From positions 17,352 to 81,351 of the forward strand of contig NZ_FODY01000023.1 in NCBI RefSeq assembly GCF_900110485.1: 64,000 nucleotides of DNA, given 5' to 3'. The notes beneath the pieces were generated by a model. The model was given only the letters and a program-made list of their open reading frames with translations. It did not search any database and was not told the DNA's origin. Source of the stretch: Propionispora vibrioides (GTDB taxonomy: Bacteria > Bacillota > Negativicutes > Propionisporales > Propionisporaceae). The first letter of the stretch is position 1; the number at the start of each line of letters is the position of its first letter. This document shows, one piece after another, positions 53,976-63,932 of the stretch. The position numbers and the translations under genes were made by a program.

Positions 53976-56900
53976 TTAACTAAGCTCTGCCAGGCTTTGT
54001 TGAGTCTCGATAAGCTGCTCGACCGGAATACCGCCGTCCAGAGCAGAAAGCAGACTGATATAGAAGTCATCCGCCTGTTCGGTCATTTGCCGAATAAGCT
54101 CTTGGAACTGACTTTCCACGACCTGACGGTATAAGCTTTGCAACCGGCTCTGCTCCTGTGCCAGGTAGCCATCGGCAGCGTTGTTCAGTATACGGTACAG
54201 TTCGTCGCTCATTAACTTGCTCTCATTTTTCTCAAAGAAGGACTTGGGATTTTTAAAATAAGCCAATGCTTTAGCAAACATTCCTCGCGACAGATTGTCA
54301 AAAGCCGCTGCAAAATCAATTTGGGCCTGATTGCTGAATTCAAAGAGCGAAAAAGACAAGTCCTGATTCAAGTCACGAGTTCGCTCGGCCAATAGAGCCT
54401 GCTGTTCCGTCATAAGGCGTTCGGCAAAACGGTCCAGTCTCACCGTTGTCGCCCGCATTTCCTGGGCAAATTCGAAACCGATCTGCTCAAGCAATTCATC
54501 CAGCGCATGGTTTAACACTTTTTTCAAGTCCCGCCCGTCATCGCGCAGCACGCTGGAATTGAAGGCTTCTTTAAAAAATTCAGGGAATCGCAAAAATACC
54601 CGTTGTTTAATATAGTAAAGCAATTCTTCCGCTTCCTGATCCAGGCGATTGGTGAGAGGTTGGGCGGTCTGCTGCTCCAGCAGCCTGTGGATGGCTGCCC
54701 TTTCCAGTTCGATACCGGCCCGTCTTTGCTGCTTAACCGTGTCATCTTCTCTGGTGCTTTCGATAAGTTTTGCCACCAGATGGCCTAAGCGGCTTAATTC
54801 CCTGTCGGCGGCCGTCACCGCCAGATTCGCCAGATCATGAGTAATAAAATGATAAAATGCTTCCTCAAAGGGTGGCATACCGGAAACCGGGAGACTATCC
54901 CTTTCCAGCTTCTCCTTCAATGCCTTCAGGCTTGATAAGGAATACAAATGCGGCTTTCTAACGCCATATTTGATAAGCTGCTCCTGGACATACTCCAGAA
55001 CGATTTCCTTTTCCTCTTCGTTATTAGCCAAATCAATAGCGTTGATAATAAAAAACATTTTATCCAGTTGAAAAGAATCCTTGACCCGTCCCAGTTGCAT
55101 CAAAAACTCCCGGTCAGCCTTGGAAAAAGCATGATTGTAGTAGGTCACAAAGAGGATAGCATCCGAATTTTTGATAAAATCAAAAGCGACACCGGTATGG
55201 CGGGCATTGATGGAATCGGCCCCGGGCGTATCGACCAGCGTAATCCCCTTGCGGGTTAGCGGACAATCGTAATAGAGCTCAATCCACTCCACAAAGCAGG
55301 ACTTTTCTTCTACCGCCACATAGTCGCCAAATTCGGCAAGCGTCGTGGTTACCACCGTTCCTAGCTGGCCGCTGCTAGCTGCATAGCCGGCCTGAAAGGC
55401 TTGTAAAAAAGCAAAATTAGTCTTTTCCGTTACACCAGATTGCTCCCACTGGCCGGCAAAGTTTTCGATTAGGCTGTGGGCATCTGCCAGACTTGGGGCG
55501 TGTAGTTCAAATATTTTCAAAGACCGGTTCACATCTTCCAGCAAGGCATCCGCTTCCTTGAGCTTGACAAGAACAGTCCCATGCGGGCAGGAAGCATTAA
55601 CCGGTTTAATTTTATTAATAGCCGCTGTTGTCGGATTGGGCGAAACAGGCAGGACCTTCTTACCGATGAGTGCATTGGCAAAAGAAGATTTACCGGCACT
55701 AAACGCGCCGAACAAAGCAACGGTAAAGCCTCGCTGCTCCAGTCGCCCCGCTTTTTCCACCAGCTCGGCTGCCAGCTTCCTGAAACCGAGCAAATCGGCT
55801 ACAAACTGCGCCGCCTTCTGCAGCTTCCTGGCTGTAGGCTTCATCCGGTCGCCCGTTTCGCTGGACACCGGAGCCTTTTGGACCGGAACACTTGGCTTCA
55901 AGAGGGATTTTACTTGCTTTTTCACCTCTTTTACCTGCCCGGTTTCCCCGTAAACCACTTCAAACTCTTCCTCTTCCGGTTCAAGCAAGCTGAACCGGTC
56001 GATGTTCAAGCCGGCAGTCTCATTAAGCAGTCCCTCCAGCCGGGTTTGCTCCAAATTTCGGGCTGCTTCCCGCCTTTCCACCTGTTCCAAAGCATTGATA
56101 TACCGCTCCAGGCTGGCTGATTGTTGAGTCAACTTGGCCTGGATGGCCGTATTGCGGTCCTGCAAGACATTTAATATTTCCATTTCGATTTCAGCCAAGG
56201 CGTTCTTAGCCAGCAGTTTAATCTCACTAGCCACGCGATCGGTATAATTGATCACATAATCACCGGACAAACGAGCCCCTTGTCTTACCAGTTCTGTTAG
56301 CAGTTCGCTGGAAAAATGCACGGTAAACTGCTGAATCTTGTCCGACAGTCCTTTATGTTCCAGCCGTTTTTCCTGTAAAAACCGCACCAGGAAATCGCGA
56401 AGATGCCATTCCAATTGAGACTTTGTCTTTTCAAGAATACCCTGATAAAAACGGTTCAGCCGTTCCTGCCTCGCTTCCAGTGTCTTTTGTTTGCTGAACA
56501 GCCAGCCTACCTTGAATTCATTTTGACAAGCCTCAAGATAGGCTTCGGCCAACGCCCGGGTTTCAAACGGCATCAGGTAAGCGTTCTTCATGATTTTACT
56601 GACTTCGGAATCAAACTGGCTTTCCGCCTGTTCCAGCCCTTCACCCAAAGAATTCTTCTCATTCAGCAGCCGGTTGTAGGTATCCGCCAGTTCGGCCTGC
56701 TCCTGGGGCGACAGTTCCTGCAGAATGTTCCGGCAGGGCTGCAGGGCCTGTTCATCCTGCTTCTTGCTTAACGCCACATGGTCTTTAACGATTTTTTGCA
56801 GGGAATGCTCTATGGATTGCAGCAAAAGGGTATCCTTCGCTTCTAGCCGCTCCGCTAAAAAAGCCTGCAGCCGGGGAAACTGATTGTGAACATGCTCATC

Positions 56901-57632
56901 GTCCTTTAAGGAAGTATAAAAAATATCAGCCGGCTTTACACCCCACGCGGCAAAGGCTTCCACCACACTGGTTGTAAATGCAGCAAAAGAAAGCTCCTGT
57001 TCAGAATGCTTGTCCACCTGGTTAATAACAAGATAAACTTCCTTGCCTGCCTCAGTCAGCTCTTTGGTGAACATAAAATTCAGTTCTGCCTGCACGTGGT
57101 TGTAATCCATGACATAGAAGATGACATCGGCAAGATGGATGGCCGATTCGGTGGCAATGCGGTGTGCATCATCGGCCGAATCAATGCCGGGAGTATCCAT
57201 GATCACCGTCTGCGGCGGCAGTTGAGAACCGGCATGGCTGATTTCAATAGCCTCGATTTGATCGCCGTCCTTACAATAATTCTTTACCATTTTATAATCA
57301 TAGGGAGCGAGATACAGACGGGGTTTCTCGTTTTTGAAAAACACCTTGGCATATTCGTCTCCCGCTCTGACTTTTACCAGATTGGCACTGGTTGGGATCG
57401 GACTTGCCGGCAGCAGGTTCTCCCCGATCAACCGGTTAATAATGGTTGATTTGCCGGCAGAAAAATGACCGCAAAAGGCAATGGCGAATTCTTCCTTGAT
57501 CAGCTTTTCCGCCAATTGCTTAACCTTACCGGCATTGTCCTGATCCTTGTGTTCCACTAAATATTCATAAGTGGCTAAAAGCCTTCCTTTTAATGCTCGA
57601 ATTGTCCCATGACGATTCGCAGTGTACGTCAT
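53976..57632 (-). CDS. Double-headed bacterial dynamin (DynA-like)
   Basis: A 1218-residue protein made of two dynamin halves in tandem. GTPase 1: GHFSAGKST at 55-63, MDTPGIDSAD and NQVDKH. GTPase 2: GAFSAGKSS near 641, DTPGADS and NAIDLANN. Each is followed by a long helical stalk; hydrophobic paddle-like stretches occur near the ends of each half. B. subtilis DynA (YpbR) has the same layout and fuses or protects membranes, e.g. against phage and pore formers. ATG 57632 with AAGGGG upstream. Single gene. Confidence 0.92.
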   Translation of the reverse strand: MTYTANRHGTIRALKGRLLATYEYLVEHKDQDNAGKVKQLAEKLIKEEFAIAFCGHFSAGKSTIINRLIGENLLPASPIPTSANLVKVRAGDEYAKVFFKNEKPRLYLAPYDYKMVKNYCKDGDQIEAIEISHAGSQLPPQTVIMDTPGIDSADDAHRIATESAIHLADVIFYVMDYNHVQAELNFMFTKELTEAGKEVYLVINQVDKHSEQELSFAAFTTSVVEAFAAWGVKPADIFYTSLKDDEHVHNQFPRLQAFLAERLEAKDTLLLQSIEHSLQKIVKDHVALSKKQDEQALQPCRNILQELSPQEQAELADTYNRLLNEKNSLGEGLEQAESQFDSEVSKIMKNAYLMPFETRALAEAYLEACQNEFKVGWLFSKQKTLEARQERLNRFYQGILEKTKSQLEWHLRDFLVRFLQEKRLEHKGLSDKIQQFTVHFSSELLTELVRQGARLSGDYVINYTDRVASEIKLLAKNALAEIEMEILNVLQDRNTAIQAKLTQQSASLERYINALEQVERREAARNLEQTRLEGLLNETAGLNIDRFSLLEPEEEEFEVVYGETGQVKEVKKQVKSLLKPSVPVQKAPVSSETGDRMKPTARKLQKAAQFVADLLGFRKLAAELVEKAGRLEQRGFTVALFGAFSAGKSSFANALIGKKVLPVSPNPTTAAINKIKPVNASCPHGTVLVKLKEADALLEDVNRSLKIFELHAPSLADAHSLIENFAGQWEQSGVTEKTNFAFLQAFQAGYAASSGQLGTVVTTTLAEFGDYVAVEEKSCFVEWIELYYDCPLTRKGITLVDTPGADSINARHTGVAFDFIKNSDAILFVTYYNHAFSKADREFLMQLGRVKDSFQLDKMFFIINAIDLANNEEEKEIVLEYVQEQLIKYGVRKPHLYSLSSLKALKEKLERDSLPVSGMPPFEEAFYHFITHDLANLAVTAADRELSRLGHLVAKLIESTREDDTVKQQRRAGIELERAAIHRLLEQQTAQPLTNRLDQEAEELLYYIKQRVFLRFPEFFKEAFNSSVLRDDGRDLKKVLNHALDELLEQIGFEFAQEMRATTVRLDRFAERLMTEQQALLAERTRDLNQDLSFSLFEFSNQAQIDFAAAFDNLSRGMFAKALAYFKNPKSFFEKNESKLMSDELYRILNNAADGYLAQEQSRLQSLYRQVVESQFQELIRQMTEQADDFYISLLSALDGGIPVEQLIETQQSLAELS

Positions 57633-57785
57633 AAATAACTTCCCCTTATACCATGTAATACGTTTTATTGTATACGATACAGCTACCACTAGGCAACGTT
57701 ATGTTCTTACCAGGAATGGCATCCTACAAATCAGCATCAAAAAAACCACAGATTTTTACTATTTGTGCAGTGTAAAATTTTCCTA

Positions 57786-58064
57786 TCAATGCAGTCCTGG
57801 CATTAATACCATCAGATCCGGATAAATCCCTTGACCGGATCGCCCGCTGGAACCGTTGATAACCGCGCATTCCATTGCCCTCAGCTCAAATGCCATCATT
57901 TTATTTCTATAATAATTGATAATATCATTCAGCGTATAATAATATTTTTTATCAAAGGTAGGATAATCACGGTCAGAACCGCTCAGAATAAGCTGATCAG
58001 TATCTTGAAAAGCAAAAAAATCCGCCGTTATTCCCTTTGGAAACGGCGGATTTACTTTAAGAAG
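57786..58064 (-). pseudogene. Possible C-terminal gene remnant
   Basis: An open frame of 92 codons ending at TGA 57786, with protein-like composition (YPTFDKKYYYTLNDIINYYR, then MECAVINGSSGRSGQGIYP). It has no usable start codon; its first part is just the agaS terminator read through. It could be the tail of a lost gene, or chance. The gap (57633-58090) has nothing else besides the terminator. Confidence 0.3.
58013..58052 (-). terminator. Terminator of the aga operon
   Basis: TCCGCCGTT faces AACGGCGGA; the minus-strand read continues into ATTTTTTTGC. About 40 bases after agaS. Confidence 0.85.
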
Positions 58065-58090
58065 TTATACGCACTGCCGGTCTTACGACG

Positions 58091-59251
58091 TTAATGAATG
58101 CCTTCTATCGGATGTACTATAACACCCTGTACGATCTTATTCACTTCCCCGCCCGGGAAAGGGTTGTCCGGTGTGCAGCCTAGCCGCAACGAAGCGGACA
58201 AGGCAAATAATTGCCCTACTATTAACGGAATAAATGGTGAAAATGCTTCTGCTACATCATCGCTGACTGAATTGAAAATGTACACATCGGCTACCTGTTC
58301 TATCACTTCATCATATACATCTGAAACAACAATTAATTTATTCTTGCTGGCCTGCGACAGTTCCCGCAACATATCCAGATCGTAACGTTTAGTATAATCA
58401 TTACCCGCTACAAAGTATAAAATCACTGTACGAGGTGTCAGCATTGCCTTGGGACCATGGCGGAATCCCATCGGGGTATCATAGCGGGATATCACCTTGC
58501 CTGCAGTCAGTTCAAGCAATTTTAACGCAGCCTCCCTGGCAGCGCCAAACAGATTCCCGGCGCCCAATACGATCAGTCTGTCTACCTGAGGTTGGTAGGT
58601 ATCGGCGATGGTCTGATGCTTATTCCGAAGAATCTCGCCCGCATAGCTTGCTACTTTGTTCACCATAGTACTTAAATCCTGCTCAATATTCAAAATCCCA
58701 TAAGCTGCCAGCAACATGCCTGTTACGCTGCTGGTCATGGCAAACCCCTGGTCATTGGCCTCATCAAACTGGAAGTTTAAAGTTCTTTCGTTGGCAAAAC
58801 CGGCTAATTCCCCCTGGTTATTGCAGGTAATGACGATATGCCTTACATCTTGAATCAATTGTTCGGCCAGTTGAATAGCGGCAATACTTTCAGGGCTGTT
58901 TCCTGACCGGCCAAACGAAATCAGCAAGGTCTTAGCCTCTGCCACCAGATACTGGTGCGGACTGGCCACAATGTCTGTCGTATGAATGGATTCTACCTGT
59001 GTAAACCCCAGTTCCTTCCGTATAACCGGTGCCAAGGCATCGGCCACAAAACCCGAGCTGCCTGCCCCGGTAAGAATAATTCTGGTCTTTTTGTCTATTT
59101 TTCCAATGAACTTTTTAATTTCATCTCTTCTGCCTGCAATCTTTTCATATATGGATTTCCAAACAGTTGGCTGGCGCAAAATTTCCTCCACTGTATAATG
59201 GGCATGTTTGCTTACCACAGTTTCCCGGGTAAGACCGAATAAAGTATTCAT
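58091..59251 (-). CDS. agaS: AgaS-type SIS-domain aminosugar isomerase/deaminase
   Basis: A 386-residue protein with two SIS domains: ILTGAGSSGFVADAL near 60 and SFGRSGNSPESIAA near 110, then a second at about 215-345 (IVLGAGNLFGAAREAALKLLELTAGKV). AgaS converts galactosamine-6-phosphate to tagatose-6-phosphate and ammonia. It ends an operon of PTS genes, deacetylase and KbaZ-like protein, which supports this reading. Substrate preference (galacto or gluco) is inferred. Confidence 0.9.
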   Translation of the reverse strand: MNTLFGLTRETVVSKHAHYTVEEILRQPTVWKSIYEKIAGRRDEIKKFIGKIDKKTRIILTGAGSSGFVADALAPVIRKELGFTQVESIHTTDIVASPHQYLVAEAKTLLISFGRSGNSPESIAAIQLAEQLIQDVRHIVITCNNQGELAGFANERTLNFQFDEANDQGFAMTSSVTGMLLAAYGILNIEQDLSTMVNKVASYAGEILRNKHQTIADTYQPQVDRLIVLGAGNLFGAAREAALKLLELTAGKVISRYDTPMGFRHGPKAMLTPRTVILYFVAGNDYTKRYDLDMLRELSQASKNKLIVVSDVYDEVIEQVADVYIFNSVSDDVAEAFSPFIPLIVGQLFALSASLRLGCTPDNPFPGGEVNKIVQGVIVHPIEGIH

Positions 59252-59346
59252 ATTCTTTCGTCCTCTCTTGTTTTATTTTTTATATTTATATAAAGCATTG
59301 CGCGTGTTCCCTGACTCGCGAACGGCAGCGGCAATCCTTCATAAAA

Positions 59347-60669
59347 TCAGCTTCTGCCAGGCTTTACCGCATATAGATAATCATCAATACAATTTATAAT
59401 TCTGTCTTTCAACAGACTCTGGACATCTGGCTGCAATAACCCGTCGCGTACCTTTTTATATTGTACCGGCATGAACTGGCTCAGCAGCGTTAAAGGAATG
59501 TCCACTAACTGCAAATTTTTCATGAGTCTGTCTAAAGCCATTTTCACTTCCATGGCCGGCAGGTAATACCGGCACCGGTCGGAGAAGCTGAATTTTCTCG
59601 CATAGCGGATTTCACCAGGCCGGCCGCGATAATGCTGCAGCCAGTTCTCCGGATGATAAGCCATACAGGAATCTAATGCTTCCATAAACCGCGACTGCTC
59701 AACTTCAGCGCTAAACCGAAACAGTTCGGCCTCCATGTGACTTAAAGCAAACAGCCCTTCCCGCAAAGCAAACGTTAAAGCCGGCCCGACCTTTAAAATA
59801 GCAATTCCATCCTCTACCATTTCCTTCAGAGCACGTGCTGTCTGATAATCAGTCGAATGACCCTCAAACACCAGTCCCGGGTATTTCTGTAAGGACCGGC
59901 TAAGCCGCCCTGCCGCCGGGCGCTCATACGCATGTATGCACTCATCCCCGAATTCCACACCCGGCTGCACCACGACAGCAATTACATTCTCCCAGGCGTT
60001 TTCTAAGCGGTATTGCTGAAAGGCATGCTTAAAAGTTTCTACCATCCTCTCAAAATCTGCCGCTTCCGTAACATGAATGTATTCCTCGCTATCCCGGCTT
60101 CCCCCCGGAATAGGCACTTCACTTCCCACCACATACACCGGACTGAGCGCTTCCGGATTCATTTGCCGCATCTGAGTAAAAGCCAGTTCAGCTTCTCTGG
60201 CAAGCATGGCCCCCCGGGCCGCAATGATAGCCGTTTCCAAGGGGCCATCGGGAGAATCATCGGCCAGTTTCATACTGGTGTCAATATGTATTTTGGTAAA
60301 CCCGGCCAAGACATACTGTCTTATTAATTCCCGGGACTTCTCCAAGGCTGTTTCAGCTATTTCCGCTTGCCAGGTCAGCGGTCCCAAATGATCACCGCCC
60401 AGCAGGATTTTATCGTAAGGGAAGCCTGCTTTTAATGCCAAAGAATAAACAAAGTCACGGAAATCAGCCGGTCGCATGCCGGTATAACCACCAAACTGAT
60501 TTACCTGGTTGGCGGTTGCTTCAATCAGCACGTAGTCCTTGTCGGCCAGGGCACGTTCCATTGCGGCAGTAATTACATACTCATTGGCACTGCAAAGGGA
60601 ATATATGCCACAAGCCTGGCCGTTCTTCTGCCGCTCCACCAAAAGTTTTAAAGGGTGTTTGCTACTCAT
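59347..60669 (-). CDS. kbaZ: KbaZ/GatZ-like tagatose-bisphosphate aldolase subunit
   Basis: A 440-residue protein. GIYSLCSANEYVITAAMERA, IEATANQVNQFGGYTGM, LGGDHLGPLTWQ and HIDTSMKLADD are the GatZ/KbaZ family marks. It supports the class II aldolase GatY/KbaY or acts as a tagatose-6-phosphate kinase; literature differs. No kbaY gene is seen in the window. Downstream of nagA-like gene, upstream of agaS. Confidence 0.9.
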   Translation of the reverse strand: MSSKHPLKLLVERQKNGQACGIYSLCSANEYVITAAMERALADKDYVLIEATANQVNQFGGYTGMRPADFRDFVYSLALKAGFPYDKILLGGDHLGPLTWQAEIAETALEKSRELIRQYVLAGFTKIHIDTSMKLADDSPDGPLETAIIAARGAMLAREAELAFTQMRQMNPEALSPVYVVGSEVPIPGGSRDSEEYIHVTEAADFERMVETFKHAFQQYRLENAWENVIAVVVQPGVEFGDECIHAYERPAAGRLSRSLQKYPGLVFEGHSTDYQTARALKEMVEDGIAILKVGPALTFALREGLFALSHMEAELFRFSAEVEQSRFMEALDSCMAYHPENWLQHYRGRPGEIRYARKFSFSDRCRYYLPAMEVKMALDRLMKNLQLVDIPLTLLSQFMPVQYKKVRDGLLQPDVQSLLKDRIINCIDDYLYAVKPGRS

Positions 60670-60778
60670 TACAGCACTCCTTTCATTATCGCTTTATCCG
60701 GATCATTTTCCGTGTAATTGTAATATAGAATTTTACCTTCCATGTCGTCCTGTCGTCATTACCAGTTCAGGGAAGGTA

Positions 60779-61939
60779 TCAGCTTTGATATACTACTTTC
60801 CCGTTAACCAGGGTCATTGCCACCTGATACTTAGTATCCACGACTACTAAATTAGCCTTCTTGCCCGCTTGTATGGTGCCAGTGTGCTGCTCAAGCCCCA
60901 ACATCCGGGCCGGGTTGCGCGAAGCCATATTAATGGCGTCAACCGGGTCGACCGCCATCTTATTAATCAGCGCCGCCACCGAACTTAACAGATTTGTCGT
61001 ACTCCCGGCCAATGAACCGCCCGGCGCACGGGCAATTGTATCTCTGACAATCACCGGTATGGTTCCCAGGGTATATTCTCCGTCCGGCAAACCGGCTGCC
61101 GCCATCGCATCACTGATCAAAATAATCTTATCCTTAGGTTTACAGCGAAACAAAATGTTCATTGCAGCCGGATGGACGTGGATAAAATCAGCAATCAATT
61201 CGGCATAAACCCGGTCATCGGTTAAGATGGCACCGACGGCTCCAGGCTTGCGGTGATGTAATCCCTGCATACCATTGTAGGTATGGACCGCAATATCCGC
61301 CCCGGCCGCAAAAGCGCTTACCATCTCTTCATAGGTGGCACCGGTATGCCCCAAGGCGACATGAATCCCCTGACGAACTAAGTGCTGGATTAGGGTAACT
61401 GCATTTTTACTTTCCGGTGCCAGAGCCACCGTTAAAATACGGTGAGCCGCGTCTTTAATAAACTCATCCACTTCCTTTACCGCAACAGGGCGCAGCAAAT
61501 CCTGCGGATGAGCGCCGCGGTGACTGGCGGCAAGGTATGGTCCTTCCAGGTACGCACCTAAGATTTCAGCGCCTTCCACCTTGCCGGTACAAGCATGTAT
61601 ATTTTGTAATGCTTTATGCATCTGATCCACCGGAGCAGTCATAACCGTGGGAACAAAGGCTGTAATGCCTTTCTTCACTAAAAATTTAGACACCTCATTA
61701 ACCGCCGCAAAATCAGCAGCCATGACATCATAGCCATTAGCCCCATGAATGTGAGTATCGATCAGCCCCGGCCAAAGCTCCATTGCCGAACAATCCCATA
61801 CACAATCCACCGCTAACTGGCTTTGACTGTCGACAATTGCTTCAATGAACCCATTGTTAACGACAACGGCTCCATCTTCGATGACGCGGTTTTCCAGAAC
61901 AATTTTTTTTGCAGTTATTGCATAATGTGATGTATCCAT
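60779..61939 (-). CDS. N-acetylhexosamine-6-phosphate deacetylase (NagA/AgaA)
   Basis: A 386-residue amidohydrolase. LIDTHIHGANGYDVM near 58-72 gives the metal HxH, then AYLEGPYLAASHRGAHP (Glu near 130), GHTGATYEEM (His near 197), HTYNGMQGLHHRKPG and LISDAMAAAGLPDG (catalytic Asp). It removes acetate from GalNAc- or GlcNAc-6-phosphate. With agaS and kbaZ next to it, the galactosamine series (AgaA) is more likely than NagA, by context only. Confidence 0.9.
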   Translation of the reverse strand: MDTSHYAITAKKIVLENRVIEDGAVVVNNGFIEAIVDSQSQLAVDCVWDCSAMELWPGLIDTHIHGANGYDVMAADFAAVNEVSKFLVKKGITAFVPTVMTAPVDQMHKALQNIHACTGKVEGAEILGAYLEGPYLAASHRGAHPQDLLRPVAVKEVDEFIKDAAHRILTVALAPESKNAVTLIQHLVRQGIHVALGHTGATYEEMVSAFAAGADIAVHTYNGMQGLHHRKPGAVGAILTDDRVYAELIADFIHVHPAAMNILFRCKPKDKIILISDAMAAAGLPDGEYTLGTIPVIVRDTIARAPGGSLAGSTTNLLSSVAALINKMAVDPVDAINMASRNPARMLGLEQHTGTIQAGKKANLVVVDTKYQVAMTLVNGKVVYQS

Positions 61940-62087
61940 GCTGAACTCCTATATGTCCGTCATAAATTTATAAGAATTTCCGAAATTTTTATCCACCGCC
62001 AAAACTCTTATATTTTACGCAAAGTTTCTTCCCTGCCTGAGATCTGGAAGGAGCAGCCTTCAGAGCGGCTCCTTCCAGTCAAACAGC

Positions 62088-62909
62088 TTACAGGACGCCG
62101 CATATTTTGCCGGCCACCCCGATAAATACCGTCAAGGCAATCAGTTTAACCGGTGAAAAGTTTTTCTTTAACAAATAGTACATCAGGACAGTATAGGCAA
62201 ACGGCAGCATATTGGGAAGAACCTTGTCTAATACATCGGTTTGCAATGCCACCTTCGCTTCACCGGCTGTAATAATTACCGGCAGCTTTAAATTGATATA
62301 GGAAGCAATCAGGGCCCCAACCACTGTCAGACCGACAATCGTAGATGCCCGGGAAACCAGCTTTGTATTCTCCTTTAACGATTGAACCGCCCGGACACCG
62401 GTGCTATACCCGTAATTCATTAACCCAAAACGCAAACCAAAGTGCAGTATATTAAACAGTACCAGAAAAATAACAGGCCCCAGAATATTGCCATCCATAG
62501 CCAGTGCCGCACCAATACCGGCAGTAATCGGTAAGGCGGTCAGCCAGAACAGGGCATCACCGATCCCCCCCAGCGGTCCCATGGTGGCAACTTTAATGCC
62601 CCGGATGGTCTCCTGGTCCTCTTTGTTTTGTTCCATAGCCGCCACAATCCCCATAATGAAAGTGACCAAAAACGGATGAGTATTGAAAAACTCCATATGG
62701 AGCTTCATAGATTTGGCCAGATCCTGCTTATTGCGATGAATTTTTTCCAACGCAGGCAACATACCATACAGCCAGCCACAGGCCTGCATTCTTTCATAAT
62801 TGAAGGATGCCTGTAAAAAGAAGGAGCGCCAGACCATTTTATGCAGCTCTTTCTTGGTCAGGACATTTTCATTGGTGCCGTCTTCATAGCGGCTGATCTC
62901 AGATTCCAT
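62088..62909 (-). CDS. PTS system IID component, mannose/sorbose family
   Basis: A 273-residue EIID protein. It has RSFFLQASFNYERMQACGWLYGMLPAL near 28, LVTFIMGIVAAMEQNKE, and GIKVATMGPLGGIGDALFWLTALP, all family marks; hydrophobic helices close the C-terminus. With IIC it forms the membrane part of a sugar uptake system. ATG 62909 has AAAGGAGG upstream and overlaps IIC by 11 bases. Confidence 0.93.
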   Translation of the reverse strand: MESEISRYEDGTNENVLTKKELHKMVWRSFFLQASFNYERMQACGWLYGMLPALEKIHRNKQDLAKSMKLHMEFFNTHPFLVTFIMGIVAAMEQNKEDQETIRGIKVATMGPLGGIGDALFWLTALPITAGIGAALAMDGNILGPVIFLVLFNILHFGLRFGLMNYGYSTGVRAVQSLKENTKLVSRASTIVGLTVVGALIASYINLKLPVIITAGEAKVALQTDVLDKVLPNMLPFAYTVLMYYLLKKNFSPVKLIALTVFIGVAGKICGVL

Positions 62910-63666
62910 GGCTTCTGACCTCCTTTTTTGCCGTCCTGGCAGCGTTATTTCTATTATTGTAATAGTCATAGCCGGCAACACATACGGCAATACCGGCTAC
63001 AGCCAGCAAAGGAAGCTTAAGATATGTAGCCAGGATAAACCCTGCTATCAGAAATACTGCATATTCTTGTTTGTACATAATCTTGAGCAGCATAGCAAAT
63101 CCAATAGCCGGCATCATGCCTCCGGCAACGGCTAAGCCGCCGATAAACCATTGTGGCAGCATTTCCACCGTGCTTTTGGCTAAATCAGCGCCAAAATAGA
63201 TAGGAAGAAAGGCAATAACGGCATAAAACAGGCCCAGGAACAACATCCCCAGGTAGTTGATCCGGACAATTCCCGCCGTATCCGCCTGTTCAGCGTATTG
63301 ATCGGCTTTATGCATAATAGGGGAAAATACGGTGAACATCAGGGTGATTGCCCCCTGTACGGCTACCGCAAAAGGTACGGCTACGCCCACGGCCACCTTC
63401 GGGTCCTGCTGTGTCAAAATGGCAAAAGCCGTACCAATGATTCCGCCGATTACCACATTGGGCGGCTGGGCTCCCGCCAGCGGCACCATTCCCATCCAGA
63501 CCAGCTCTAATGTAGCTCCCGTAATCAGTCCGGTTTTAAGATCACCCAGGATTAAACCTACAACCAGGCCGGTAACGACAGGCCGGTGAATATGAATCAG
63601 TCCGTCAAATAAGTCAATACCGGCAATGAAGGCCCACAGGGCAATCATTAATGCTTCAGAAAACAT
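62899..63666 (-). CDS. PTS system IIC component, mannose/sorbose family
   Basis: A 255-residue EIIC protein with about seven helices. GLVVGLILGDLKTGLITGATLELVWMG near 35-60 is the family pattern, and GGIIGTAFAIL and GVAVPFAVAVQGAI follow. It is AgaW/ManY/SorA-like. Start ATG 63666 with GGGAGG upstream. The IIA and IIB parts normally precede IIC or lie at the end of such operons; none is seen here, and the sequence upstream becomes an IS110 element. Confidence 0.93.
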   Translation of the reverse strand: MFSEALMIALWAFIAGIDLFDGLIHIHRPVVTGLVVGLILGDLKTGLITGATLELVWMGMVPLAGAQPPNVVIGGIIGTAFAILTQQDPKVAVGVAVPFAVAVQGAITLMFTVFSPIMHKADQYAEQADTAGIVRINYLGMLFLGLFYAVIAFLPIYFGADLAKSTVEMLPQWFIGGLAVAGGMMPAIGFAMLLKIMYKQEYAVFLIAGFILATYLKLPLLAVAGIAVCVAGYDYYNNRNNAARTAKKEVRSHGI

Positions 63667-63753
63667 AATAATCCTCCCTAGTATATTGATATTAGACAAT
63701 CCAATATAAACTGTTCACGTATCCTCCAAGTTTTGAGATAATATTCTCGTGTG

Positions 63754-63932
63754 AGTCGGAGTGCTACGAAATCCTCCTTGAGACTTTGTTCTCGGTATAA
63801 AGAGTGTAGCCCCGACTTTGCGAGAGTTTACGAATGAGCTGGATGTTGAAGGGCATCGCCCGATCTTCGTATGTCAAACTAGGTTGTATATCGCAAAGGT
63901 ATGCGGGAACCGACCACTTGGAGGTATGTGAT
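63754..63932 (+). ncRNA. IS110 left non-coding end, candidate bridge RNA
   Basis: Non-coding leader of the transposase. AGTCGG-AGT-GCTAC (63754-63767) pairs with GTAGC-CC-CGACT (63806-63817), with a loop of 38 bases; a second nested hairpin follows (ACGAA at 63830 with TTCGT at 63866, inside it GGGC-ATC-GCCC). IS110 elements are known to encode a structured guide RNA in this position. Ends of the RNA are not defined. Confidence 0.5.

Noticed and set aside
57831..58094. Plus-strand frame opposite the agaS terminator
   Set aside because: It is opposite a terminator, has no ribosome site and its composition is unlike a protein.
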